64,000 bases of DNA from Caulobacter rhizosphaerae (lineage in GTDB: Bacteria; Pseudomonadota; Alphaproteobacteria; Caulobacterales; Caulobacteraceae), in the NCBI RefSeq assembly GCF_010977555.1, contig NZ_CP048815.1, positions 868,001 through 932,000 on the forward strand, in the 5' to 3' direction. Positions 17,105 through 25,971 of the stretch are shown piece after piece; position 1 is the first letter of the stretch, and each line of letters begins with the position of its first letter. The position numbers and the translations under genes were made by a program. A model generated the notes under the pieces. The model was not told the DNA's origin, made no database searches, and saw nothing but the letters and a program-made list of their open reading frames with translations.

Positions 17105-20068
17105 CTAGAAGCGGAAGCGGGCGCCGGCCGTGTAGCGTCGGCCATAGGCGAAGACGTCGAGCAGCTGGGTGTCGAACCGTCCGTGGGTGCTCTGGGTCTC
17201 GTTGGTGAGATTCAGGGCTTCGAAGAACAGGTTGACCTGCTTGGTCAGCGCATAGCTGGTGCTGAAGTCGATCTGCAGGCTCGGGTTCTCGAAGGTCGGC
17301 TCCGAACCGAAGGCGCCGGTGTTCTGGTTCTGGCCGAAGGCGCGCAGATACTCCTTGCGGTAGTTGACCGCGAACCGCGCTTCGAAGCCGTTCTTGTCAT
17401 AGAAGGCCACGAGGTTGGCGGAGTCGGCCAGGCCGGTGATCGCAAAGCCGCTCTGGGAGATGTCGGTGCGGTCATAGGGCTTGTTGGTGTCGACCAGGGT
17501 GACGTTGCCGTTGAAGCCGAAGCCGCTGTCGCCGAACACGTGCTGCCAGGCCAGTTCGACGCCGCGCACCGTCGCTTCGGGGCCGTTCACCTGCTGGGTG
17601 ACGCTGAACAGCGCCGCCTGGCCGGTGGACGGATCGATCACGCCGTTGATCGTCTGGCGCTGGGTGCCCCCCACGATGAAGTTGCTGACATCCTTGATGA
17701 AGAAGTTGATCGAGGCGTAGGAGTTGGGCTGGTAGTACCACTCCACGGCCGCATCGAAGTTGTCGGCCAGGTAGGGCTTGAGCGCCGGACTGCCCCCGCT
17801 GCCGGTCAAGGCGCCGACCCGCTGGCCGGTCCCGACGCTGAGCACGGGCGTCAGCAGGTTGAGGCCCGGACGGGTCAGGGTCCGCGAGGCGTCCAGACGC
17901 AGGTGGATGCTGTCGGTCAGTTCCAGCTTCATGTCGATGCTGGGCAACAGGTAGGAATAGTTGCTCTTGGTCGAGACGGCCTGGGGATCGCTCAGGACCA
18001 CCGTCAGCAGGGTCGGATCGCCCGTGTTGCGCCTGATCTCCGTGGGCAGCTGACCAAAGCCGTTGGCGGTGACGTGGGTGTTTTCCTCACGCACGCCGGC
18101 GTTGAAGTGGAACGGCATGCCGGCCACGTCGACGTCGAAATTGGCCCTCACGAACAGCGACCAGGTCTTTTCGGTGATGTCGCGGATGCTGCCGTTGTCG
18201 AGCGCCAGGTCGAACGCGCCGGTGAACTGGGTTCCGACCGTCCCGCCGCCGTAGTTGAAGCCGGGGATGTTCTGGGTCTGGGGATTGCCCAGGCTGGTCA
18301 GGTACTGCTGGTAGGCGTGGGCGTCGAACTTCAGCAGGTACGGCGGCAGGGCGCCGTCGAAGCCGGGGATGAAGTTTTTGGTGCTGACGCGGCCGGTGAA
18401 CAGGCTGGCCGGGATCATGACCCCGCCATTGGCGCCCGAGGCGGGGCCATAGCCGGGATAGGCCTGCCAGTAGTTGTTGACGAAGGTGTTGCTCTGCTGG
18501 ATCTGGTAGTGGTCTTCCATGTAGCTGCCGCCGGCCTTGATGCGGAAGCCTTCCTGCTCCCAGGAACCGGCGAACCGCAGTTGCTTGACGACGTCGGTGT
18601 TCTCCTGGGCCTGGCGCACGGTGACGTGAGAGCCGATCACCGAGGTGTCGGCCCAGCGCGCGGCGTCGCCGTTGGGGCCGTAGCTGTGCAGCACCGGCAG
18701 GGTGTTCTTGCTGTCGCCGCCGATGCTGATGCCCAGGGACGGGCCGATGCCGAAGCCGTAGCCCACGTCGGCGTTGTCGCTGCTGACGCCGCCGTCGGGG
18801 TTGAGCCAGCTCTTGGCGTAGCTGGCGTCGGCCTCGAACTTCAGGTTCTCCGACACGTCCCACTTGAGGTTCAGGCCGGTCTGGTTGGTCTGCAGGATGT
18901 TGTGATCGGTCCCGGCCGTGAAGTCGGTCTGCGATCCGGCCTGGGTGAAGTCGACCGTCGTCCCGTTCTGGTCCAGCTTGACGTTGCGCAAGTTGTCCTG
19001 GTTGAACCAGATCCCGTAGCCGAAGTTGTCGGCGCGGACGTTCTGGCGCGAATAGTTGTCGTCCAGGGTGACCGTCACGCCTTCGGTCGGGCTCCATTGC
19101 AGGGCGATGCGACCGTCGACGCGTTCATCCTTGGTGTAGACCTGGGTGGCGCCGGACTGCTGCTCGAACCAGCCGAGGACGGTCTTGCCGGCCGGGTCGT
19201 TCAGCTGGGCGTCCGTACAGGAGGGCGTCAGCTGGCATGGCCGGTAGTATCCGCCCGGCCAGCCGCTGACGAAGACGCGGTTGGTCTGGGTGTCGTGGCG
19301 CGTGTACATCGCGTCGACCAGCACCCCGAACTTGTCGTCCGCGAAGGTGTCGCTGAACAGGGCGCCGACGGTCGGCACGACCTTGCCGGCGTCGTCCTGC
19401 ACCGAACCGGATGCGGTGAACGCCATGCGGCGGCCGGGGCGGTCGAACGGCTTGGGGAACTGGACATTGATCGTCGCGCCGATCGAGCTGCTGGACAGCG
19501 AGACGTCGGGCGTCTTGAGCACGGACAGGCCGCCGACGAAGTCGGCGCCGACCGTGCTGAAGTCCACCGCGCGTCCGCCCGTCGCCGTCGAGATCCGGCG
19601 TCCGTCATAGAGGGTTTCGTTGAAGTCGCCGCTGAAGCCGCGAACGGTGATGCCTTGCGGCTCGCCGCGGGGCCCGGCGCGCTGGATCGAGACGCCCGGC
19701 AGGCGCTGCAGCGAGGCGGCGACGTTGGAATCGGGGAACTTGCCGATGTCCTCCGCGGAAATGGCGTCGACGACGCCCTCGGCGTTGCGCTTGATGTCGA
19801 GGTTGCGCTGCAGCGAGCCGCGCAGGCCGGTGACCAGGACCTCGTCGACGACCGTCGCGCCTTCCTGACGGGGCTCTTGGGCCTGCTCCGCCGCCGGAGC
19901 GGCGATCGCCGCGGCCGTTACGATGGTTTCCCCGCCCCCACGCTCGGCGGCGCTGGCCGCGCCGCAGAGCGCCAGGGTCACGAGGCTGGAGGCCCCCACC
20001 AAGGCGGCCTTCGAAACGCCTCGCCGTGAGGTTTCATTGGTCTGATTATTAAGCTGGGCTTCCTTCAT
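17105..20068 (-). CDS. TonB-dependent receptor (halogenase/GH3 operon)
   Basis: The chosen ATG at 20068 has an AGGAGGGG box four bases upstream, which decides between it and a longer frame; the precursor is 987 residues. The signal peptide ends near CGAASAAE. The TonB box region is VDEVLVTGLRGSLQRNLDIKRNAEGVVDAISAEDIGKFPDSNVAASLQRLPGVSI (key residues VDEVLVTG, IGKFPD, LQRLPGV), the hallmark of the large sugar-type receptors of Caulobacter, Xanthomonas and sphingomonads. The barrel ends in RRYTAGARFRF with the terminal Phe required for insertion. The operon partner GH3 and the xylose-type operator upstream suggest a xylan- or glucan-derived oligosaccharide as ligand. Confidence 0.94.
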   Translation of the reverse strand: MKEAQLNNQTNETSRRGVSKAALVGASSLVTLALCGAASAAERGGGETIVTAAAIAAPAAEQAQEPRQEGATVVDEVLVTGLRGSLQRNLDIKRNAEGVVDAISAEDIGKFPDSNVAASLQRLPGVSIQRAGPRGEPQGITVRGFSGDFNETLYDGRRISTATGGRAVDFSTVGADFVGGLSVLKTPDVSLSSSSIGATINVQFPKPFDRPGRRMAFTASGSVQDDAGKVVPTVGALFSDTFADDKFGVLVDAMYTRHDTQTNRVFVSGWPGGYYRPCQLTPSCTDAQLNDPAGKTVLGWFEQQSGATQVYTKDERVDGRIALQWSPTEGVTVTLDDNYSRQNVRADNFGYGIWFNQDNLRNVKLDQNGTTVDFTQAGSQTDFTAGTDHNILQTNQTGLNLKWDVSENLKFEADASYAKSWLNPDGGVSSDNADVGYGFGIGPSLGISIGGDSKNTLPVLHSYGPNGDAARWADTSVIGSHVTVRQAQENTDVVKQLRFAGSWEQEGFRIKAGGSYMEDHYQIQQSNTFVNNYWQAYPGYGPASGANGGVMIPASLFTGRVSTKNFIPGFDGALPPYLLKFDAHAYQQYLTSLGNPQTQNIPGFNYGGGTVGTQFTGAFDLALDNGSIRDITEKTWSLFVRANFDVDVAGMPFHFNAGVREENTHVTANGFGQLPTEIRRNTGDPTLLTVVLSDPQAVSTKSNYSYLLPSIDMKLELTDSIHLRLDASRTLTRPGLNLLTPVLSVGTGQRVGALTGSGGSPALKPYLADNFDAAVEWYYQPNSYASINFFIKDVSNFIVGGTQRQTINGVIDPSTGQAALFSVTQQVNGPEATVRGVELAWQHVFGDSGFGFNGNVTLVDTNKPYDRTDISQSGFAITGLADSANLVAFYDKNGFEARFAVNYRKEYLRAFGQNQNTGAFGSEPTFENPSLQIDFSTSYALTKQVNLFFEALNLTNETQSTHGRFDTQLLDVFAYGRRYTAGARFRF

Positions 20069-20382
20069 GTTTCCCCTCCTGTTTTCTCTGGGATGAACGC
20101 GTGCGCTATCGCTCGGCCGGACGCATAGATCCTGGCCGTTACGTCTCAAATTTGGGAAAAAGGAGCCCTAGTCGTCGTCCTTACGGCACGATCGCATTGC
20201 AACCTCCCTGCGCTGATTTTATTTTGTTGCCTTGAAGGTAGCGCTAACAGGTAGCGGTATCAAGATCAATTTGTAGGTGTAATTGTCGTGCCGGCGTACA
20301 CCGATGGACCGGCCCGCCGATCACGGTTATCGATCGCTAGCGCACGCGGGCTCGACCTCGCGACGTCCAACGAGGAAACGAC
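20069..20382. promoter_or_regulatory. divergent promoter region, receptor operon versus sapC-cupin
   Basis: This 314-base gap separates the minus-strand receptor operon from the plus-strand SapC gene. It is AT-richer around 20210-20285 (ATTTTATTTTGTTGCC and TCAAGATCAATTTG), where promoter elements are expected, and contains the palindromic operator listed at 20237. I see no small gene in it. Confidence 0.6.
20237..20260. promoter_or_regulatory. XylR/LacI-type operator GGTAGCGCTAACA plus half-matched second copy
   Basis: GGTAGCGCTAACA at 20237-20249 is a near-perfect palindrome centred on GC/CG and agrees with the xylose-regulated motif I recall for Caulobacter crescentus. It is followed directly by GGTAGCGGTAT (20250-20260), a second copy with a mismatch in the centre. 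The location between the divergent halogenase/GH3 operon and the sapC-cupin pair would let one LacI-family repressor control both. No LacI-family gene is in this window. Confidence 0.6.
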
Positions 20383-21060
20383 ATGGACCTGGAACTGCTG
20401 AACGCCGAGCGCCATCTTGGCCTGCATCAGGCGGACGCTTCCCTGGAGCGAACGCACTTCGTTCAGATCGTGGCGAGCGAGTTCGTAACGGCCGCGGCGA
20501 CATGCCCGATTTTTCTGACCAAGAACTCGGAGACCGGGCGGTTCTACGCCGGCGCCATGTTCGGCTTCGAGCCGGGCGAAAACCTTCTCGAGCGGGCCGG
20601 CGCAGGCCGGCGCGGCTTCCTCCCGCTCGACGTCGAACGGCAGGGCTACTTCCTGGCGCCCGGCGGCGTCGCCATCGATCCAGGCCATCCGCGGTTCTCC
20701 GCCGGGCGGGGCGCGGCGCTCTTCGGCGCGGACGGGCAGCCCGCCCCGGCGTTGCGACGCATTCAGCTCGTGCTCGGACAATTGAGCGCCGGCGTGCCGG
20801 AGACGGACGCCTTCATCCAGTCGCTGGTCGCCCTGAAGCTGGTCGAGCCGATCGATGTCGACCTGTCGTTCGACGACGGCCGGTCTCTGAGCCTGGCCGG
20901 GCTCTACACCGTCAGTCTCGACGCGCTGGGCGAACTGGACGACGCCGCCGCGCTCGACCTGTTTCGACGCGGCGGCCTGCAGCTCATCTACGCCATGGCC
21001 GGATCGCTCAGGCAGGTGCCGAGGCTGGCGAACCTGAAGAACGAACGACTGGCGGCATGA
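20383..21060 (+). CDS. SapC family protein
   Basis: The 225-residue product matches the SapC family in length and pattern: an N-terminal THFVQIVASEFVTAAATCPIFLTKN segment (key residues V, E, F, A, P, I, F), then RRGFLPLDVERQGYF, then VDLSFDDGRSLSLAGLYTVS. No signal peptide or membrane segment is visible. SapC was named for an S-layer operon in Campylobacter, but in Alphaproteobacteria and Xanthomonads it recurs beside receptor, halogenase and cupin genes, and its activity is unknown. Its stop overlaps the start of the cupin-like gene (ATGA), so the two are co-translated. Confidence 0.88.
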   Translation: MDLELLNAERHLGLHQADASLERTHFVQIVASEFVTAAATCPIFLTKNSETGRFYAGAMFGFEPGENLLERAGAGRRGFLPLDVERQGYFLAPGGVAIDPGHPRFSAGRGAALFGADGQPAPALRRIQLVLGQLSAGVPETDAFIQSLVALKLVEPIDVDLSFDDGRSLSLAGLYTVSLDALGELDDAAALDLFRRGGLQLIYAMAGSLRQVPRLANLKNERLAA

Positions 21061-22091
21061 GCCGGGAGCGGCCCCCCGAGCCGAGGGGCGTCGAAATCGA
21101 CGCGACGGGCGGCCTGGATAGCGCGACGTTCCGGCAAGGCGTGGCGCTAGCCTGCCGGCCGGTGGTGTTGCGGAAGCTGGGCCGCGACTGGCCCTCCACA
21201 CGCGCCGCTGGTCGGTCGTGGCGGGACCTTGCGGACTATCTCCTCGCCTTCGACGTCGGACACAAGGGCCAGGCCTTCATCGGGGCGCCGGCCATCGCCG
21301 GACGCTACGACTACGGCGACGGCGCGGACGGATTCAATTTCGACCGAGAGACCCTGACCCTCCGCCAGACCCTCGATCGGATCGACCAGGCGGCCGCCGA
21401 TCCCGCCCTGGCCAGCGTCTATATGGGCTCGCTGCCGACGGACGACTATCTGCCCGGCTTCGACAGGGACCATCACCTCGCCTTCCTGCCGCCGGCGGCC
21501 CGGCCGCGCGTCTGGCTCGGCAACGCCAGCCAGGTCGCCTGCCACTACGACACCTATGACAACCTGGCCTGCGTGGTGGCCGGCCGGCGGCGTTTCACGC
21601 TCTATCCTCCGGACGCGATCGGGGACCTCTATGTGGGCCCGATCGACCACACCATGGCGGGCCAACCCATAGGTCTCGCGGCCGGCGCGCAGCCGGGCGA
21701 CCCGCGCTTCCCGCGGTTTGCGGCGGCGCGCGACCGCGCCCTGGTGGTGGCGCTGGAACCTGGCGACGCCCTCTACCTGCCCAAGCTGTGGTGGCATCAG
21801 GTGGAGGCGCTCGATCCTCGAAACCTGCTGGTCAACTACTGGTGGGACGGGTTCGCCGCGGGGCCCGACGCGCCGTTCGCCACCCTGATGCTGGCGATGA
21901 TCGCCATCGCCGAGCGACCGCCGGCCGAGCGCCAGGCCTGGCGGGCCTTCTTCGACCACTATGTCTTCCGGCCCGACGGCCATCCGCTCGCGCACCTGCC
22001 GCCCGAGCGCCACGGGATTCTCGGGCCCCTGGCGCAGGGCAACTACGGAAGGATCCGCGCCAGCGTCATGCGGCTGTTGCGAGGCGGATAG
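21057..22091 (+). CDS. cupin_8/JmjC-like oxygenase
   Basis: The 344-residue protein begins at ATG 21057 inside the SapC stop. It has the cupin_8 pattern of Fe(II)/2-oxoglutarate dioxygenases: metal ligands His and Asp in VACHYDTYDNLACV at about residue 163, and a distal His in LPKLWWHQVEAL at about residue 248, followed by NLLVNYWWDG. JmjC-like enzymes of this class hydroxylate protein side chains or small molecules. Together with the adjacent SapC and a halogenase it forms a recurring set around receptor operons, and a role in modifying the receptor or its ligand is plausible but unproven. Confidence 0.88.
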   Translation: MSRERPPEPRGVEIDATGGLDSATFRQGVALACRPVVLRKLGRDWPSTRAAGRSWRDLADYLLAFDVGHKGQAFIGAPAIAGRYDYGDGADGFNFDRETLTLRQTLDRIDQAAADPALASVYMGSLPTDDYLPGFDRDHHLAFLPPAARPRVWLGNASQVACHYDTYDNLACVVAGRRRFTLYPPDAIGDLYVGPIDHTMAGQPIGLAAGAQPGDPRFPRFAAARDRALVVALEPGDALYLPKLWWHQVEALDPRNLLVNYWWDGFAAGPDAPFATLMLAMIAIAERPPAERQAWRAFFDHYVFRPDGHPLAHLPPERHGILGPLAQGNYGRIRASVMRLLRGG

Positions 22092-22116
22092 CGGCGCCAG
22101 GGCCTGGTCGTCGCCG

Positions 22117-23880
22117 TCACGCCCCGCAGCACCCCGACGATTCGGCCGGCGCGGTCGCCAGGGCGTCGGCGATGGCGGCGAAGAGCACGGCCAGGTCGAT
22201 CGGCTTGCTCACATGGGCGTCCAGGCCCGCGGCCAGATAGTCGTGCCTCTGATGGTCCATGGCGTTGGCGGTCAGGGCGATGATCGGGGTTCGGACACGC
22301 GCGCTGGCGCGTTCCTCGGTCCGGATGGCGCGCGCGGCGCTGACCCCGTCCATGACCGGCATGTTGATGTCCATCAGGATCAGGTCGAAAGCCCGCCGCC
22401 GCCAGGCCTCCAGGGCCAGGCTGCCGTCCTCGACCACCTCCAGGTCGACCCCCGCGCTGGCGAGCAGGCTGCGCAGCACCAGCTGATTGGTCGGATTGTC
22501 CTCGGCGACCAGGATGGTCAGGCGCCCGCCCGGCGCGGTGGCCAGGCGTTCGGCGGCCGGCGCCGTCGGCGGAGCGGCGCCCGCCTGGTCCGCGCGCGCC
22601 AGGGGCAGGGCGACGCGGAAGACGGATCCCGAGCCCAGGCGGCTTTCGACCGTGATGTCGCCGCCCATCAATCGGGCCAGGTCGCGCGAGATCGGCAAGC
22701 CCAGCCCCGTGCCGCCGAAGCGCCGGGTCGTGGTGGCGTCGCCCTGGCTGAACTTCTCGAACAGGTCGGCCCGGGCCGCATCGGAGAAGCCGACCCCGGT
22801 GTCTTCGACGACGAAGGTGAACCCCGTCGCCTGGATCACCAGTCGCACGTCGACGCGGCCCTGGTCGGTGAACTTCACCGCGTTGCCGATCAGGTTGTAG
22901 AGGATCTGACGCACCCGCGTGGGATCGCCCCGATAGAGGCCGCGCGGCCCGTCCGCCTCGAAGGACAGGGCGAGGCCCTTTTCCGCCGCGATGGCGCCGA
23001 ACGCGCCGCACGCGTCCTGGCCCAAGGCCTCGGGATCGAAAGCGACGGTTTCGAGCTGGATCTTGCCGGCTTCGATCTTGGCCATGTCCAGCATGTCGTT
23101 GAGCAAGGTCAGCAGGGTGGCGCCCGACTGCTGCAACACCCGCAAGCGCTCCTGCTGGTGACCGCTCATCGGCTCGCGCGACATGGCCTGGGCCATGCCC
23201 AGTATGCCGTTCAGCGGCGTGCGGATCTCGTGGGAGATCGTGGCCAGGAAAGCGCTCTTGGCGGCGTTGGCCTTCTCGGCGTCGAGCTGGTCCTGGATCA
23301 CCTCGTCATAGGAGGCGGCGTTGGCGATCTGCAGGTCGCGGGCGTTGATCACGAAGCAGACCCCCAGCACCGTCAGGAGCCAGGCCTCTCCTCCCGACTG
23401 CAGGCGGGTTACGCTGTAGAGAAGGGCGATCGCCGGGACCGGCGCGGTCCACAGGAACATGCTGCGCGTCAGGGTGTGCTGGGCGGCGCAGGTCATCAGG
23501 ATCCCGGCGCTGACGATCACCAGGGTCACGACGGCCGTGCTGGTCGTCGGATGGGCCAGAAGCAGCGGTCCGGCGGAGGTCGAGGTCAGCAGGATCGTGA
23601 TGGCGATCAGCTGGTTCTGGAAGGCCCCGAACTGCTCCTGGGACGCAACGGCCAGGCGCGGCACGACCCGGCGCCACCAGGCTATGGTCGCGCCTTCGGA
23701 CGATACGTATGCGGCGACCCAGCCTGCCGCCACCCACGGGGACATCGCCTTGAGAAAGAGCAGGACCATCGCCACCAGGGCGATGCTGCCGATCCGCATG
23801 GACACGTGACCGGAATAGGTTCGAGCGTAGTACTTCTCGAACGCCTGCTGCGAATAGGGTCTGTAGGCGCGCAACGTCAT
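22117..23880 (-). CDS. hybrid sensor histidine kinase with C-terminal receiver
   Basis: The 587-residue protein has about six hydrophobic segments in residues 28 to 180 and no large periplasmic domain, so it probably senses a membrane or cytoplasmic cue. The dimerisation/phosphoacceptor box SHEIRTPLNGILGMAQ carries His217. The ATPase domain shows NLIGNAVKFT (N box), DTGVGF (G1) and FGGTGLGL (G2). After a Pro/Ala-rich linker the receiver domain starts at LTILVAEDNPTNQLV with the phospho-acceptor Asp in LILMDINMPVMDG and the conserved Lys in HVSKPID. No response regulator or phosphotransferase gene is adjacent, so it probably feeds a phosphorelay encoded elsewhere. Confidence 0.93.
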   Translation of the reverse strand: MTLRAYRPYSQQAFEKYYARTYSGHVSMRIGSIALVAMVLLFLKAMSPWVAAGWVAAYVSSEGATIAWWRRVVPRLAVASQEQFGAFQNQLIAITILLTSTSAGPLLLAHPTTSTAVVTLVIVSAGILMTCAAQHTLTRSMFLWTAPVPAIALLYSVTRLQSGGEAWLLTVLGVCFVINARDLQIANAASYDEVIQDQLDAEKANAAKSAFLATISHEIRTPLNGILGMAQAMSREPMSGHQQERLRVLQQSGATLLTLLNDMLDMAKIEAGKIQLETVAFDPEALGQDACGAFGAIAAEKGLALSFEADGPRGLYRGDPTRVRQILYNLIGNAVKFTDQGRVDVRLVIQATGFTFVVEDTGVGFSDAARADLFEKFSQGDATTTRRFGGTGLGLPISRDLARLMGGDITVESRLGSGSVFRVALPLARADQAGAAPPTAPAAERLATAPGGRLTILVAEDNPTNQLVLRSLLASAGVDLEVVEDGSLALEAWRRRAFDLILMDINMPVMDGVSAARAIRTEERASARVRTPIIALTANAMDHQRHDYLAAGLDAHVSKPIDLAVLFAAIADALATAPAESSGCCGA

Positions 23881-24033
23881 CCCGCCAGCTTGGAGGCGCT
23901 ACGCTTTACAGGCCATTGGTCGATCGCTTCGGGCGTTGCGACATGGCGCCACACGCACCGCCCGAAGGACTTGAGGCAGGTCGGCAAGGCTCTGAAATCT
24001 TTAAGCTGCCTCGGCGGTCTTCTTCGGAAACCG

Positions 24034-24786
24034 TCAGTGCGCGCCGTTCAGCCGGCCAAACAGGTCTTCGTAGCCGCCGGCCTCGGCGAACCGCAGCGGC
24101 TTGACCCGCTCGACCAGGATCTCGCCGCGCGGCGTCTCGCCCCTCTCGATCAGGTCGACGACCTCGGCCGTATAGTCGGCCAGGGGCATGGCGTTGGGGT
24201 TTTCCGCATGGCCGGGCATCAGGTCGGTCGCCACGGCGGGCGGCGCCAGTTCCAGCACCTCGACGGCGGTGTCGCGGAGTTGGTGACGCAGCGACTGGGT
24301 CCAGGAATGCAGCGCCGCCTTGGTCGCGTTATAGGTCGGCGTGGCGGTCAGCGGAATGAAGGCCAGGCCGGAGGTCACGGTGACGACGGTCGCGTTGGGC
24401 CGAGCCCGCAGATGCGGCAGCAGGGCGGCCGTCAGCCGGATCGGTCCCAGCAGGTTGGTCGCGATCGTGGCTTCCACGGTCGCCAGGTCGAACGGTTCGG
24501 CCTTGAGGTCCTCGGCCTTCATGATCCCGGCGTTCAGGATCAAGACGTTCAGCGCCGGATGGTCCTTCACGACCTGCGCGCCGAAGGCGGCGAGGGCGGC
24601 GGGGTCCTCCATGTCAACGGTCGCCCAGGCCATGCCCGGATTGGCGGCCGCGGTCTCCCTGAGCACGTCCGCGCGACGGCCCGCGACGATCACCTGATTG
24701 CCGCGCGCGTGCAGGGCTTCGGCCAGGGCGCGGCCGATGCCCGAGCCGCCGCCGGTGATCAGTATGGTGTTTCCGGTGATGTTCAT
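24034..24786 (-). CDS. short-chain dehydrogenase, DltE-like
   Basis: From ATG 24786, with GGAGAGG five bases upstream, the product is 250 residues, normal for classical SDRs. The cofactor motif is ITGGGSGIGRALAEAL, the NAG strand is LILNAGIM, the catalytic serine is in VTVTSGLAFIP, and the Tyr-Lys pair is in PTYNATKAAL. The combination with IMKAEDL and the C-terminal PRGEILVERVKPLRFAE pattern fits the DltE-like branch (COG3967) of oxidoreductases. It diverges from an HxlR regulator over a 110-base gap, a frequent pairing in which the reductase answers a reactive aldehyde or quinone. Substrate unknown. Confidence 0.92.
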   Translation of the reverse strand: MNITGNTILITGGGSGIGRALAEALHARGNQVIVAGRRADVLRETAAANPGMAWATVDMEDPAALAAFGAQVVKDHPALNVLILNAGIMKAEDLKAEPFDLATVEATIATNLLGPIRLTAALLPHLRARPNATVVTVTSGLAFIPLTATPTYNATKAALHSWTQSLRHQLRDTAVEVLELAPPAVATDLMPGHAENPNAMPLADYTAEVVDLIERGETPRGEILVERVKPLRFAEAGGYEDLFGRLNGAH

Positions 24787-24848
24787 GGTCCTCTCCAGGG
24801 GGATGGCGCAGCGATGAAGATCAGCTATGACAGTCGCTCTCCATTGGA

Positions 24849-24875
24849 AAGTAGGCACCTGAAGTCGCCATACTT
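24849..24875. promoter_or_regulatory. inverted repeat, candidate HxlR operator
   Basis: AAGTAGGC at 24849-24856 and GCC-A-TACTT at 24867-24875 form an interrupted inverted repeat in the 110-base gap between the SDR and HxlR genes. HxlR-family dimers bind such repeats, often with GTA/TAC-containing half-sites. It lies 22 bases before the HxlR start, so autorepression is likely if it is real. Confidence 0.5.
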
Positions 24876-24896
24876 ACCTGACAGAAAGAAATTGAA

Positions 24897-25301
24897 ATGA
24901 CGGCTCTCCCGCCGGCCAGAATTTCACATCCGGATACCGGGGCTTACGCCGATCCCCGCGTCGAGGCCTTGGTCAACGAGGTGATCGGCCGTGTCGCCGA
25001 CAAGTGGACCATGCTGATTCTCGAGGTTCTGGCCGAGCATGGCGAGACGCGCTTTACCCGCCTGGGCCAGCTGGTCGGGAACATCAGCCAGAAGATGCTG
25101 ACCCAGACCTTGCGCCAGATGGAGCGCGACGGGCTGGTCATAAGAACCGTCCACCCGGTGATCCCGCCCAAGGTCGAATACCGGCTTACCGACCTGGGCC
25201 TGACCCTGGCCGAGGCCTTCTGCGGCGTCTGGACTTGGGCGGAGAAGAGCATCGAACGCATCGAGGCCGCGCGAGCGGCGTTCGATGCGAGGAAGGGGTA
25301 G
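24897..25301 (+). CDS. HxlR-family winged-helix regulator
   Basis: The 134-residue protein has the HxlR core: VADKWTMLILEVLAEHGETRFTRL, NISQKMLTQTLRQMERDGLVIR and VEYRLTDLGLTLAE, making a single winged helix from about residue 35 to 115 (key residues K, W, L, F, L, L, L, D, G, Y, L, T). The N-terminal cysteine used by aldehyde or quinone sensors of this family is absent here, so any signal must be sensed differently. It is transcribed away from the SDR gene and probably represses it. Confidence 0.92.
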   Translation: MTALPPARISHPDTGAYADPRVEALVNEVIGRVADKWTMLILEVLAEHGETRFTRLGQLVGNISQKMLTQTLRQMERDGLVIRTVHPVIPPKVEYRLTDLGLTLAEAFCGVWTWAEKSIERIEAARAAFDARKG

Positions 25302-25776
25302 GGGCTCTCCGCCCTCTCCAAGCCGACGCGGTTGTCGCTCTGCTTTTCGACTTCGACGGCCGCCGCAGCGGGGCGCCCGGGCGTGAACGCGTGCGTTCGC
25401 CGCCGCCGACGCCGGCCAGGCCGGTGTCCGAGCGATCGTGGCGCTGCACACGGACAGTTTCTCATAGGGTTCAAAACGGCGGCGTCGAGCGTGGCGGCCG
25501 ACCTTGGAAGACGTGACTACGCCCGCTATCCTTTTGTATGTAAAAGCATTTCTGCGAATGAAACGCCGATGCCGCCCTGTTTGTCCGGGGCAATCTTCAG
25601 CGAATTGTCTGATTAATTGGCCGCTGAGTTACCGGGAGAAAATCTTAACGCCGGGCGCTGCCCGCCAGGATTGTCGCGAGCCTCATTAAACAATTTTATT
25701 GCATTAATTCAGTACTCTAGAGAGGCGCCTCCCTCTTCAACCGGCCGTTGGGGTATTGAACCTGGAGCTGTTGAAT

Positions 25777-25790
25777 TGTCACCGGTGTCA
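25777..25790. promoter_or_regulatory. palindrome TGTCACCGGTGTCA (operator A)
   Basis: A 14-base near-palindrome centred on CCGG, 182 bases before the receptor start. Its reverse complement context CGCTGACACCGGTGAC matches 46529-46543 (CGCTGACACCGGTGGC) upstream of the GH35 operon except for one base. This shared extended match makes it a better candidate operator than the 8-base core alone would. Confidence 0.55.
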
Positions 25791-25869
25791 GCGCCCCTGC
25801 GTCAATTTTATCCAATTTGTATGAGGATTTGGCTTGCAAAAACCCGTCGATGAGTGAATTCGTAGGGCG

Positions 25870-25885
25870 ATGACAACGCTGCCAT
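25870..25885. promoter_or_regulatory. palindrome ATGACAACGCTGCCAT (operator B)
   Basis: A LacI-type palindrome with a central CG, 87 bases before the receptor start. The context GCGATGACAACGCTGCCATT equals the reverse complement of 46423-46442 upstream of the GH35 operon except at the two bases flanking the centre. Operator A lies 94 bases upstream, centre to centre. Confidence 0.6.
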
Positions 25886-25971
25886 TCGGTGGCGGGCGGT
25901 GCGATCAGTCGAAGCCCCGGAGGGGGTGGATTGAGCGACGCCGGTAAAAAAGCCCTGGGGAGGGATTCAAG

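Larger units (their letters stand above)
25302..25971. other. 670-base intergenic region upstream of the large receptor
   Basis: No convincing gene is seen. The first 200 bases are GC-rich. From about 25520 to 25860 the sequence becomes AT-rich (for example ATTAAACAATTTTATTGCATTAATTC, of which the TTTTATTGCATTAATT part resembles promoter DNA). The segment carries the two palindromes listed at 25777 and 25870, both also found before the GH35 operon. The receptor's ribosome-binding site GGGGAGGG is at about 25957. Confidence 0.6.

Noticed and set aside
17183..20029. A 948-codon plus-strand open frame
   Set aside because: It is the opposite strand of the receptor gene at 17105, which has signal peptide, TonB box and terminal Phe.
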